Assembly (NCBI GenBank): GCA_937895465.1 | Contig: CALAYY010000218.1 | Location: forward strand, 1-5,018 | Length of the DNA: 5,018 nt | From: an uncultured Clostridia bacterium | GTDB lineage: Bacteria > Bacillota > Clostridia > Christensenellales > DUVY01 | Direction of reading: 5' to 3' | Part shown: positions 1-5,018 of the stretch, one piece after another | Numbering within the stretch: the first letter of the stretch is position 1 | How the letters are laid out: each line of letters opens with the position of its first letter | Program-made: the position numbers and the translations under genes | Notes under the pieces: generated by a model | What the model was told of the DNA's origin: nothing | Database searches by the model: none | Seen by the model: the letters and a program-made list of their open reading frames with translations, nothing else

Positions 1-149
1 AACTTAAAAAAATATTTAGTACTTTTATGTTAGGTATAGTTAAACAGTATGAGTGTACCAAATATTAACAAATTATTGCTCATATAAAACTAAGTTTGTA
101 TGAAATTTTAAAAAAATTAATTAATATAATAAAAAAATTCAAATTTTGG

Positions 150-172
150 TTAATTTTTATAATTAAAATTAA
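150..172. repeat. perfect 8-bp inverted repeat, 7-base spacer
   Basis: TTAATTTT at 150-157 is the exact reverse complement of AAAATTAA at 165-172. Both arms are pure A/T, so an RNA hairpin would be weak and such a match is not rare in sequence this AT-rich. It could be a remnant terminator for an upstream gene or an easily melted DNA element. I assign no function. Confidence 0.4.
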
Positions 173-182
173 TAATTATTTA

Positions 183-207
183 TTTTTTTAACTTTTTTTA
201 ACAAAAA
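183..207. promoter_or_regulatory. phased T/A tracts, probable curved DNA or UP-like element
   Basis: The 10-mer TTTTTTTAAC occurs twice in direct tandem (183-192 and 193-202) and is followed by A5 at 203-207. This places T7 tracts exactly ten bases apart, one helical turn, which is the classical pattern for intrinsic DNA curvature. The element lies directly upstream of a candidate extended -10 promoter (217-225) for rplS, where an AT-rich UP element contacting the RNA polymerase alpha subunit would sit. The tract pattern is seen directly; the role is inferred. Confidence 0.45.
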
Positions 208-216
208 TTTGATTTA

Positions 217-225
217 TGCTATAGT
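217..225 (+). promoter_or_regulatory. candidate extended -10 promoter for rplS (distal)
   Basis: TGCTATAGT matches the extended -10 pattern TGnTATAAT with one mismatch. The -35 region at 17-base spacing (197-202, TTTAAC) is poor, which extended -10 promoters tolerate, and phased T/A tracts lie just upstream. Transcription would start near 232 and give a leader of about 190 bases. In such AT-rich DNA chance matches are common, so this competes with the second candidate at 280-288. Confidence 0.4.
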
Positions 226-279
226 TAATATAAAATATAAAAAACACATCATTTATATTAGGTCGATTTTAGTTTTTTG

Positions 280-288
280 TGTTACAAT
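280..288 (+). promoter_or_regulatory. candidate extended -10 promoter for rplS (proximal)
   Basis: TGTTACAAT fits TGnTATAAT with one mismatch, and no convincing -35 hexamer is found at 16-18 bases upstream. Transcription would begin near 294, so the hairpin at 291-318 would be at or near the 5' end of the message. It is an alternative or addition to the promoter at 217-225. Confidence 0.35.
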
Positions 289-290
289 AT

Positions 291-410
291 GTAAGTTGTT
301 TTTAGTTAAAAACTTTACATCAATTATAAGAATATTTGTTATAAATCTTGCTTTTTTTGCTTGTGCTAAAATGGCAGTTGTGATAATATATTATGGTGAT
401 TGTGCAAGAT
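291..410 (+). promoter_or_regulatory. candidate structured 5' leader of rplS (L19-leader-like)
   Basis: Several helices can be drawn by eye. A hairpin at 291-318 pairs GTTTTT (298-303) with AAAAAC (308-313) around an AGTT loop, and continues through GTAAG (291-295) with TTTAC (314-318) past a two-base bulge. ATCTTGC (345-351) is the exact reverse complement of GCAAGAT (404-410), closing a domain that ends one base before the GGAGG ribosome binding site. Inside it are a small stem TGCT/GGCA (364-367 with 373-376) and a 12-base palindrome ATAATATATTAT (383-394). Low-GC Gram-positive bacteria are known to carry an autoregulatory L19 leader upstream of rplS. I cannot match this sequence to that family's consensus from memory, so the assignment rests on position and the pairings. 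Confidence 0.45.
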
Positions 411-422
411 CGGAGGTAGGTT

Positions 423-770
423 ATGAATAAGGTTATAGAATCAATTGAAAAAGAAAATATGCGGGCAGATCTTCCGTCTTTTAATATAGGCGATACTTTA
501 AAAGTTTATTTTAAGGTTATTGAAGGAAATAAAGAAAGATTGCAGGCTTTTGAAGGTACTGTTATTTCACGCAAAGGCGGCGGAATAAGAGAGAGCTTTA
601 CAGTTCGCAAGATGTCTTTTGGTGTTGGTGTTGAAAGAACATTTCCTTTACACTCACCTAAGATTGACCATTTGGAGATAGTAAGAAAAGGCCGTGTAAG
701 ACGTGCTAAGCTTTACTATTTGCGTTCTTTGACAGGAAAAGCAGCCAAAATCAAAAGCGTTCAGCAATAA
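423..770 (+). CDS. rplS: 50S ribosomal protein L19
   Basis: This 115-residue protein has the usual bacterial L19 length and is recognisable end to end. L19 sits at the subunit interface of the large ribosomal subunit, helping form a bridge to the 30S near the decoding side. Family hallmarks are the N-terminal helix followed by the GDTLKVYFKVIEGNKERLQ segment (about residues 23-41), the EGTVISRKGGGIRESFTVRK block (about 44-63), FGVGVERTFPLHSP (about 66-79), and the basic tail RKGRVRRAKLYYLR (about 88-101). The ATG at 423 is preceded by GGAGG at 412-416 with a six-base gap, an excellent ribosome binding site. It stands alone here: the spacer upstream shows no trmD, its usual neighbour, and a terminator follows 32 bases after the stop. 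Expression is probably controlled through the long structured leader. Confidence 0.98.
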   Translation: MNKVIESIEKENMRADLPSFNIGDTLKVYFKVIEGNKERLQAFEGTVISRKGGGIRESFTVRKMSFGVGVERTFPLHSPKIDHLEIVRKGRVRRAKLYYLRSLTGKAAKIKSVQQ

Positions 771-801
771 GGCTATTTATTAATTTGTCAGTCATAAACT
801 A

Positions 802-827
802 AGGCGGTTATAACACCGCCTAATTTT
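802..827 (+). terminator. intrinsic terminator after rplS
   Basis: A seven-pair stem, AGGCGGT (802-808) with ACCGCCT (815-821), encloses a six-base loop TATAAC and is the most GC-rich element in this spacer. It is followed by AATTTT and then further T-rich sequence (to about 840), an adequate but not perfect U-tract. Its place 32 bases past the rplS stop fits transcription termination of rplS and separates it from the comM operon. Confidence 0.78.
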
Positions 828-868
828 ATGTATTCTTTTAATATTTTTATCAATTTTTTTTCAAACGC

Positions 869-897
869 TTGTCAAAAGCTATAATACACATTACAAT
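869..897 (+). promoter_or_regulatory. sigma-A-type promoter for comM-dprA-topA
   Basis: The -35 hexamer TTGTCA (869-874, five of six to consensus TTGACA) and -10 hexamer TACAAT (892-897, five of six to TATAAT) are separated by exactly 17 bases. Transcription should start near 903-905, giving a leader of about 50 bases. A second TATAAT (880-885) lies in the spacer but has no good -35 partner. The inverted repeat at 902-935 begins right at the expected start site, where a repressor or RNA hairpin could act. Confidence 0.7.
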
Positions 898-901
898 GCT
901 A

Positions 902-935
902 GTATAAACTTATATACTTTAATGGTAGTTTATAC
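902..935. repeat. perfect 9-bp inverted repeat in the comM leader
   Basis: GTATAAACT (902-910) is the exact reverse complement of AGTTTATAC (927-935), with a 16-base spacer. It starts at the predicted transcription start and ends six bases before the GGGGG ribosome binding site of comM. As DNA it could be an operator; as RNA it would be a stem-loop at the 5' end of the message. No known regulator box was recognised. The pairing is seen directly, the function is not known. Confidence 0.55.
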
Positions 936-952
936 ACTTTGGGGGAAAGCAA

Positions 953-2482
953 GTGTTAGCTTTGGTAAAAAGTTTTACTTTAAACGGTATTACTGGATAT
1001 CCTGTAGATGTCGAAGTGGATATCAATAATGGATTGCCTGGATACGAAACAGTCGGACTTGCCGAAACGGCAGTAAAAGAATCCCGTGAAAGAGTGCGTT
1101 CAGGCATAAAAAACAGCGGTTATTTGTTTCCTGCTTCACGCATTACTGTCAATCTTGCTCCCGCTGATTTAAAAAAGCTTGCTCCTGTATTTGATTTGCC
1201 TATATCCTTAGGCATTTTGGCGGCTACCGAACAGATTTCATACAAATGCTTAGAAAATATAGTTTTTTTGGGGGAGCTTTCCTTAGACGGAAGAGTCAGG
1301 CGCATTAACGGTATTTTGCCTATATTAATCAGTGCAATAAAATGCGGATTTTCCAAATTTTTTGTGCCTCGTGAAAATCAAGCCGAAACGGTATGGATTG
1401 AAAACGCAGAGATAGTACTGGTTGACAGTCTTGTCAATGCTGTCAATTTTTTGACAGGTGCTGAACAATATCAGAAGGTTGTTTCTAAGAACATAAAAGA
1501 CATTATAAAAAATACAGGTATAGGCTCAGATTTTAAGTACATAAAAGGACAGCAAAGAGCTAAGAGAGCGTTAGAAATTGCGGCGGCAGGCGGACACAAT
1601 ATGCTTATGATAGGGCCGCCGGGTGCAGGCAAGACCATGCTTGCCCGTGCTTTGCCCTCTATACTTCCTGATATGACCCCAGAAGAAGCACTTGAAACAT
1701 CCAAAATTCATTCAATCTCAGGCACATTGGGGAGTGCAGGAATTGTTACAACCAGACCTTTTAGAACTCCGCACCATACCGCAACCACAGTATCATTAAC
1801 AGGCGGCGGAACTTATGCAAGACCGGGAGAAATCAGCCTTGCACATAACGGTGTGTTGTTTTTGGACGAGCTTCCTGAATATTCGAGATATACTCTTGAA
1901 ACGTTGCGTCAGCCTTTAGAGGACGGAGTAATAGTAATTAACCGTGCCAATAATACTGTTGAATATCCTGCAAGGTTTGTATTGATTGCAAGTATGAACC
2001 CTTGCCCTTGCGGCTTGTACGGCTCACAGGATGATGAATGCAAATGTACTCCTGCCCAAATCCAAAAATATCTCAACAGATTATCAGGACCTATGCTTGA
2101 CAGGATTGATATGCATATTTCCGTGGACAGTGTAAAGTATGACGAACTGACTAAAGAGTCAGATGAAGTATGTTCATCCGTTATAAAAGAAAGGGTCAAT
2201 CATGCTCGCAATATTCAAAGCGACAGGCTAAAAGATTGTGGTATATATTGCAATGCCCAAATGCCTCAGCAGTTATTAGAAAAATACTGCAATATGACAC
2301 CACGTGCAAAAGAAATATTAAAGCTGTCTTTTACCAAATTAAAACTTTCAGCCAGAGCTTACAGCAGGATATTAAAAGTCGCAAGGACAATAGCTGATTT
2401 GGATGGATTACAACAAATAGATGAAAAACAAATTGCCGAAGCCGTAAGTTATAGAACGTTAGACAGAAAGCTATGGCGTTAA
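953..2482 (+). CDS. comM: YifB/ComM family AAA+ ATPase (Mg-chelatase-like)
   Basis: This 509-residue protein has the typical YifB/ComM length and three-part layout. The N-terminal ChlI-like domain (about 20-142) contains the signature RSGIKNSGYLFPASRITVNL. The AAA+ domain (about 191-395) has Walker A GPPGAGKT (221-228, K227), Walker B LFLDE (D305, E306), a sensor NPCPCG (349-354) and SGPMLDRID (378-386). The C-terminal domain (about 405-500) contains LSARAYSRILKVART. Four cysteines (351, 353, 363, 365) form the family's CPCG...CxC pattern. In Haemophilus and Vibrio, ComM is a hexameric branch-migration helicase that widens integration of transforming DNA; its role in Gram-positives is less established. 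The GTG start gives MLALVKS, matching the family's usual MLA opening, with GGGGG at 941-945 seven bases upstream. It is not a true magnesium chelatase, since no tetrapyrrole genes are nearby. dprA follows after nine bases. Confidence 0.95.
   Translation: MLALVKSFTLNGITGYPVDVEVDINNGLPGYETVGLAETAVKESRERVRSGIKNSGYLFPASRITVNLAPADLKKLAPVFDLPISLGILAATEQISYKCLENIVFLGELSLDGRVRRINGILPILISAIKCGFSKFFVPRENQAETVWIENAEIVLVDSLVNAVNFLTGAEQYQKVVSKNIKDIIKNTGIGSDFKYIKGQQRAKRALEIAAAGGHNMLMIGPPGAGKTMLARALPSILPDMTPEEALETSKIHSISGTLGSAGIVTTRPFRTPHHTATTVSLTGGGTYARPGEISLAHNGVLFLDELPEYSRYTLETLRQPLEDGVIVINRANNTVEYPARFVLIASMNPCPCGLYGSQDDECKCTPAQIQKYLNRLSGPMLDRIDMHISVDSVKYDELTKESDEVCSSVIKERVNHARNIQSDRLKDCGIYCNAQMPQQLLEKYCNMTPRAKEILKLSFTKLKLSARAYSRILKVARTIADLDGLQQIDEKQIAEAVSYRTLDRKLWR
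1422..1456. repeat. two adjacent mirror-image TTGACA palindromes inside comM
   Basis: TTGACA (1422-1427) pairs with TGTCAA (1432-1437) across four bases; three bases later TGTCAA (1441-1446) pairs with TTGACA (1451-1456), again across four bases, and C1440-G1457 extends the second stem to seven pairs. The element encodes the linker between the ChlI-like and AAA+ domains (about residues 157-169). Neither TTGACA has a sensible -10 partner, so these are not promoters. Part of the pattern may arise from repeated Val-Asn and Leu codons. Confidence 0.4.
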
Positions 2483-2491
2483 CTGATAATT

Positions 2492-3574
2492 ATGAAAGAT
2501 TTTTTTAGTGACAAAACATTATATTTTTGGTTGGCAGTAAGTGATGCCAGTCCGACAAAAGTAAATGCATGCATATCGCATTACGGCGGCATAAGGGATT
2601 TTTATGAGCATTTTGCTTTTGATAACAAGCTCAAGGATGTTTTGGGTAATTCTTATGATAAGCTGAAAAAAAACTTGGATAAAGATTTTTTGACTAAAGA
2701 ACTTGAAAAAATTGAAAGGGCAGAAATATCATTTTTAACTCCCTTGGATGAAAAATATCCAAAAGGCTTTTTAGAGCTTAACGATGCGCCTTTTGTGATT
2801 TTTTATAAGGGAAGGCTAGAATTGCTTCAATCTCCATGCTTTACTGTAGTAGGCACAAGAAACCCCAGCAATTACGGCAAAAAGATGACCAAGCTTTTTG
2901 CGCAGGAGTTATCAAGAAGCGGACTTACTATTGTAAGCGGTATGGCAACAGGAATTGATGCTTATGTACACAGGTTTACTCTGGAAGTCCAAGGCGATAC
3001 AATAGCTATATTGGGCAACGGACATAACGAGATTTATCCTGCCGTCAATTATGAATTATATAATGAGATTTCGCAAAAAGGACTTGTTATCAGTGAATTT
3101 TTGCCTGACTTTAAGGGAACTGTTTATTCTTATCCCAGACGAAACCGTCTTTTGAGTGCGCTTTCTATGGGTGTGCTTGTGGTAGAGGCAGGGGAAAAAA
3201 GCGGAACAATGTACACGGTAGAATATGCACTAGAACAAGGACGCAATGTTTTTGTGCTGACAGGTGCGGCGGACAATACGAGGGTTTTGGGCAATCTTAG
3301 ACTAATTAGAAACTCTCAATGTGCTATGGTGTATGAGCCTAGACATATTTTGGAAGAACTTAACATTCCTTATACCCAAAAATCTCAGGCTCAAGCCTTG
3401 CAGCTTGATTTTAATGAACAAAAAATACTTGACTTATTAGCAAACGGTGAATTACACTATGATAATATTTTATATAGTACGGATTTGGCTGTAAGCGACC
3501 TTAACAGTCTTTTGACTATAATGGAAATAAAAGGCTTAATAGCCAAAAACGGAACAATGTACTTTTTAGCATAA
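2492..3574 (+). CDS. dprA: DNA processing protein DprA (Smf)
   Basis: The 360-residue protein has the DprA layout: an N-terminal helical region (about 1-60), a Rossmann-like DNA-binding core (about 80-290) and a C-terminal winged-helix domain (about 305-360). Core motifs are VVGTRNPSNYG (G121-T122-R123), GLTIVSGMATGID (144-156), YPRRNR (214-219) and the ALEQGR stretch. DprA binds single-stranded DNA entering during transformation, protects it and loads RecA. Several positions differ from the usual pattern: VHR in place of AHR (159-161), LGNG in place of LGCG, LTG in place of VPG (256-258), and GNLRLI in place of GTNxLI. The fold-defining motifs are intact, so it is called as a divergent but probably working member. 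The ATG lies nine bases after the comM stop with no clear ribosome binding site, suggesting translational coupling to comM. The stop is directly followed by the topA ribosome binding site. Confidence 0.93.
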   Translation: MKDFFSDKTLYFWLAVSDASPTKVNACISHYGGIRDFYEHFAFDNKLKDVLGNSYDKLKKNLDKDFLTKELEKIERAEISFLTPLDEKYPKGFLELNDAPFVIFYKGRLELLQSPCFTVVGTRNPSNYGKKMTKLFAQELSRSGLTIVSGMATGIDAYVHRFTLEVQGDTIAILGNGHNEIYPAVNYELYNEISQKGLVISEFLPDFKGTVYSYPRRNRLLSALSMGVLVVEAGEKSGTMYTVEYALEQGRNVFVLTGAADNTRVLGNLRLIRNSQCAMVYEPRHILEELNIPYTQKSQAQALQLDFNEQKILDLLANGELHYDNILYSTDLAVSDLNSLLTIMEIKGLIAKNGTMYFLA

Positions 3575-3589
3575 AGGAGAAGATGTTTG
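3575..3589 (+). promoter_or_regulatory. topA ribosome binding site and TTG start, with decoy ATG
   Basis: AGGAG (3575-3579) begins immediately after the dprA stop. The TTG at 3587 lies seven bases downstream and opens the frame reading MKLVIIEG, the first strand of the Toprim fold. An ATG at 3583 lies only three bases from the AGGAG, is in a different frame and meets TGA at 3610-3612 after nine codons. The topA frame has a stop at 3572 and no other start before the conserved sequence, so TTG is the only plausible start. Confidence 0.85.
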
Positions 3590-5018
3590 AAACTTGTTAT
3601 TATAGAGGGTGAAGGAAAACGGGAGACCATTAATAAATATCTTAAGGGAATAGACTCTTCTTATAATGTTGTTGCAACCAAGGGTCATATTAGAGATTTG
3701 CCTGAGCACATTTTGGCTGTAAATGTAAAAGAGAATTTTGAGCCAAGATATGAGATTATTCCTAACAAGAAAGACGTTATAAAGGCACTCAAAGAAAAAG
3801 CCCAAAAGGCAGATCAAATTTTGCTTGCAACTGACCCTGACCGTGAAGGCGAAGCAATATCATGGCATTTATCGCACATTTTGGACATTTCGCCGACATC
3901 AGAGTGCCGAATTGTTTTTAACGAAATTTCCAAAAAAGCAGTGGAAAATGCGATAAAAAATCCTAGAAAAATTGACCTTAACCTTGTTGATGCTCAACAG
4001 GCAAGAAGAGTTTTGGATAGATTGGTAGGTTATAAGCTGTCGCCAGTAGTCAGCAAAAAGATAAGAAGCAAATTATCTGCAGGGCGTGTTCAATCGGTAA
4101 CTTTGAAGCTTGTTGTTGACAGAGAAAGGGAAATTAACGCCTTTGTTCCCAAAGAATATTGGCATCTGAAAGCATTATTAGAAAAAGATAAAATCGACTT
4201 TTTAGCAAAACTAAATTCATACAACGGCAAAAAGATAGAAATAAGCGCCCAAGCCGAAATGGATGAGGTGTTAAACAACCTAAAGGGTGCACAGTATAAG
4301 GTTACTAAGATAAAAAAGGGAGTAACCAAAAATCATGCCCCCGCACCTTATACCACAAGTACGATGCAGCAGGACGCACTTAATAAGCTGGGAATGTCCT
4401 TAAAAGTGGCTTCTTCTTGCGCTCAAAATCTATATGAAGGTGTTGAACTAGGGGCTGAAGGCAAGATTGCACTTGTAACATATATAAGAACAGATTCAAC
4501 GCGTATTTCGCCTGATGCTCAAAGTATGGCAGAAAACTACATCAAATCAAATTTTGGCGAAGATTATTATCCCGAAACACCCAACAGATACAAATCCAAA
4601 AAAGGTGTACAGGATGCTCACGAAGCCATAAGACCTATTTCGCTAGAACGCACTCCCGAATCGGTAAAAAATTATCTCAATAAAAATCTTTACAGATTAT
4701 ATAAGATGATATATGAAAGGTTTTTGGCAAGTCAGATGGCTCAAGCCCAATACGATACAATTAACGCAGAGATTACCGCCAATGACTATACCTTTAACGC
4801 AAACGGCAGAACGCTGAAGTTTAGAGGATTTCTGGCGGCATACGGTATTGATGCTGAGAGTATCAAACAAAAACAGCAAGAAAAAGATAATAGCGATGAC
4901 GATGATGACGATAATAAAGATGCAACTCTTCCGCCTTTAGACGAAGGCGACATAACCAAGTTAAAAGAGCTTAAGCATGAGCAAAAATTTACTAAGCCTC
5001 CAGCAAGATACACAGAAG
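3587..5018 (+). CDS. topA: DNA topoisomerase I (type IA), 5' part, runs off the window
   Basis: The first 477 codons are present and the frame is open to the window end; bacterial TopA is usually about 690-870 residues, so the C-terminal part, including any zinc ribbons, lies beyond. TopA relaxes negative supercoils by cutting one strand through a 5'-phosphotyrosine. The Toprim domain shows LVIIEG (E7, K11) and DPDREGE (83-89; metal-binding D83, D85, E87). Further landmarks are SAGRVQS (164-170), PYTTSTMQQ (254-262), the active-site TYIRTDST with Y299 and R301, DAHEAIRP (H345), and FTKPPARYTE at the end. The spacing agrees with Y319 and H365 of E. coli TopA. The usual ESPAKAKTI loop reads EGEGKRETI here. 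An acidic linker with six Asp (437-442) precedes LPPL, a region commonly acidic and variable in this family. It is probably cotranscribed with dprA, 12 bases upstream. Confidence 0.96.
   Translation, partial: MKLVIIEGEGKRETINKYLKGIDSSYNVVATKGHIRDLPEHILAVNVKENFEPRYEIIPNKKDVIKALKEKAQKADQILLATDPDREGEAISWHLSHILDISPTSECRIVFNEISKKAVENAIKNPRKIDLNLVDAQQARRVLDRLVGYKLSPVVSKKIRSKLSAGRVQSVTLKLVVDREREINAFVPKEYWHLKALLEKDKIDFLAKLNSYNGKKIEISAQAEMDEVLNNLKGAQYKVTKIKKGVTKNHAPAPYTTSTMQQDALNKLGMSLKVASSCAQNLYEGVELGAEGKIALVTYIRTDSTRISPDAQSMAENYIKSNFGEDYYPETPNRYKSKKGVQDAHEAIRPISLERTPESVKNYLNKNLYRLYKMIYERFLASQMAQAQYDTINAEITANDYTFNANGRTLKFRGFLAAYGIDAESIKQKQQEKDNSDDDDDDNKDATLPPLDEGDITKLKELKHEQKFTKPPARYTE

Larger units (their letters stand above)
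1..208. other. extremely AT-rich intergenic region without genes
   Basis: No reading frame of useful length or with family resemblance is present on either strand, and stop codons are dense in all frames. By hand count bases 1-240 hold about 31 G/C (13%), and bases 121-210 only about 5 in 90, far below the neighbouring genes. It contains homopolymer A and T runs, one perfect inverted repeat (150-172) and a tandem 10-base repeat (183-202). No tRNA, rRNA or DnaA-box cluster was seen. The end of the upstream gene lies outside the window. The likely role is a spacer plus the upstream part of the rplS promoter region. Confidence 0.7.

Noticed and set aside
1..240. Replication origin or DNA unwinding element, given the AT richness
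   Set aside because: No DnaA-box cluster was seen and none of the usual origin neighbours (dnaA, dnaN, rpmH) is present.
209..430. 73-codon forward reading frame with TTG start overlapping the rplS start
   Set aside because: It has no ribosome binding site, lies in very AT-rich DNA, shows no family resemblance and runs through the rplS ribosome binding site and start; the region is better explained as promoter and leader.
919..2199. Several antisense reading frames opposite comM
   Set aside because: They are shadows of the strongly conserved comM frame, lack plausible starts and resemble no known proteins.
2170..2397. Forward 75-codon frame inside comM
   Set aside because: It lies wholly within the conserved C-terminal part of comM in another frame, with no ribosome binding site of its own.
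953..2482. Magnesium chelatase subunit ChlI/BchI for chlorophyll synthesis
   Set aside because: The 509-residue length, the N-terminal ChlI-like domain fused ahead of the AAA+ domain, and the C-terminal domain define YifB/ComM; neighbours are DNA-processing genes, not tetrapyrrole genes.
2564..2582. Small palindrome around TGCATGCA at the start of dprA
   Set aside because: It is short, lies in coding sequence and has no supporting context such as promoter elements or repeats elsewhere.
4862..4960. Asp-rich insertion in TopA as a novel domain
   Set aside because: Acidic, variable linkers before the LPPL segment are common in bacterial TopA, so this is only a minor variant.
3566..5013. Antisense reading frames opposite the start and body of topA
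   Set aside because: The opposite strand encodes clear TopA motifs throughout; the poly-Ser in one frame is simply the complement of the Asp tract.

Overview
The window looks like ordinary chromosome from a low-GC Gram-positive bacterium (Firmicutes/Bacillota, most likely an uncultured Clostridia-type lineage). Three things point that way: an AT-rich genome with very AT-rich spacers, GTG and TTG starts with purine-rich ribosome binding sites, and a gene order (rplS, then dprA and topA) that resembles the well-known rplS...smf(dprA)-topA block of Bacillus subtilis. TGG encodes Trp and no in-frame TGA is read through in the genes, so the standard bacterial code applies. The lineage call is inference.

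Layout. Bases 1-422 carry no convincing gene. The first 240 bases are only about 13% G+C, with helically phased T/A tracts, followed by a probable promoter and a leader that can form several RNA helices ahead of rplS. rplS (423-770, ribosomal protein L19) ends in a good intrinsic terminator (802-827). A 180-base spacer then holds a well-formed sigma-A-type promoter (869-897) and a perfect 9-bp inverted repeat (902-935) just upstream of the next gene. From there three genes run in the same direction with very short gaps: comM/yifB (953-2482, AAA+ ATPase), dprA (2492-3574, RecA loader) and topA (3587 to beyond the window, DNA topoisomerase I, first 477 codons).

How the genes fit together. rplS appears to be its own transcription unit. 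comM, dprA and topA are spaced 9 and 12 bases apart and most likely form one operon driven from 869-897. In other bacteria ComM and DprA both handle incoming single-stranded DNA during natural transformation (branch migration and RecA loading), so the pair is a DNA-uptake/recombination module joined to a topology enzyme. Their presence does not prove competence, because both families are widespread in bacteria not known to take up DNA.

I do not see an undescribed system here: no CRISPR, mobile element, toxin-antitoxin or defence genes. The points most worth a second look are the structured rplS leader, the inverted repeat in front of comM, the atypical N-terminal motif of TopA with its TTG start beside a decoy ATG, and several departures from the usual motifs in DprA.
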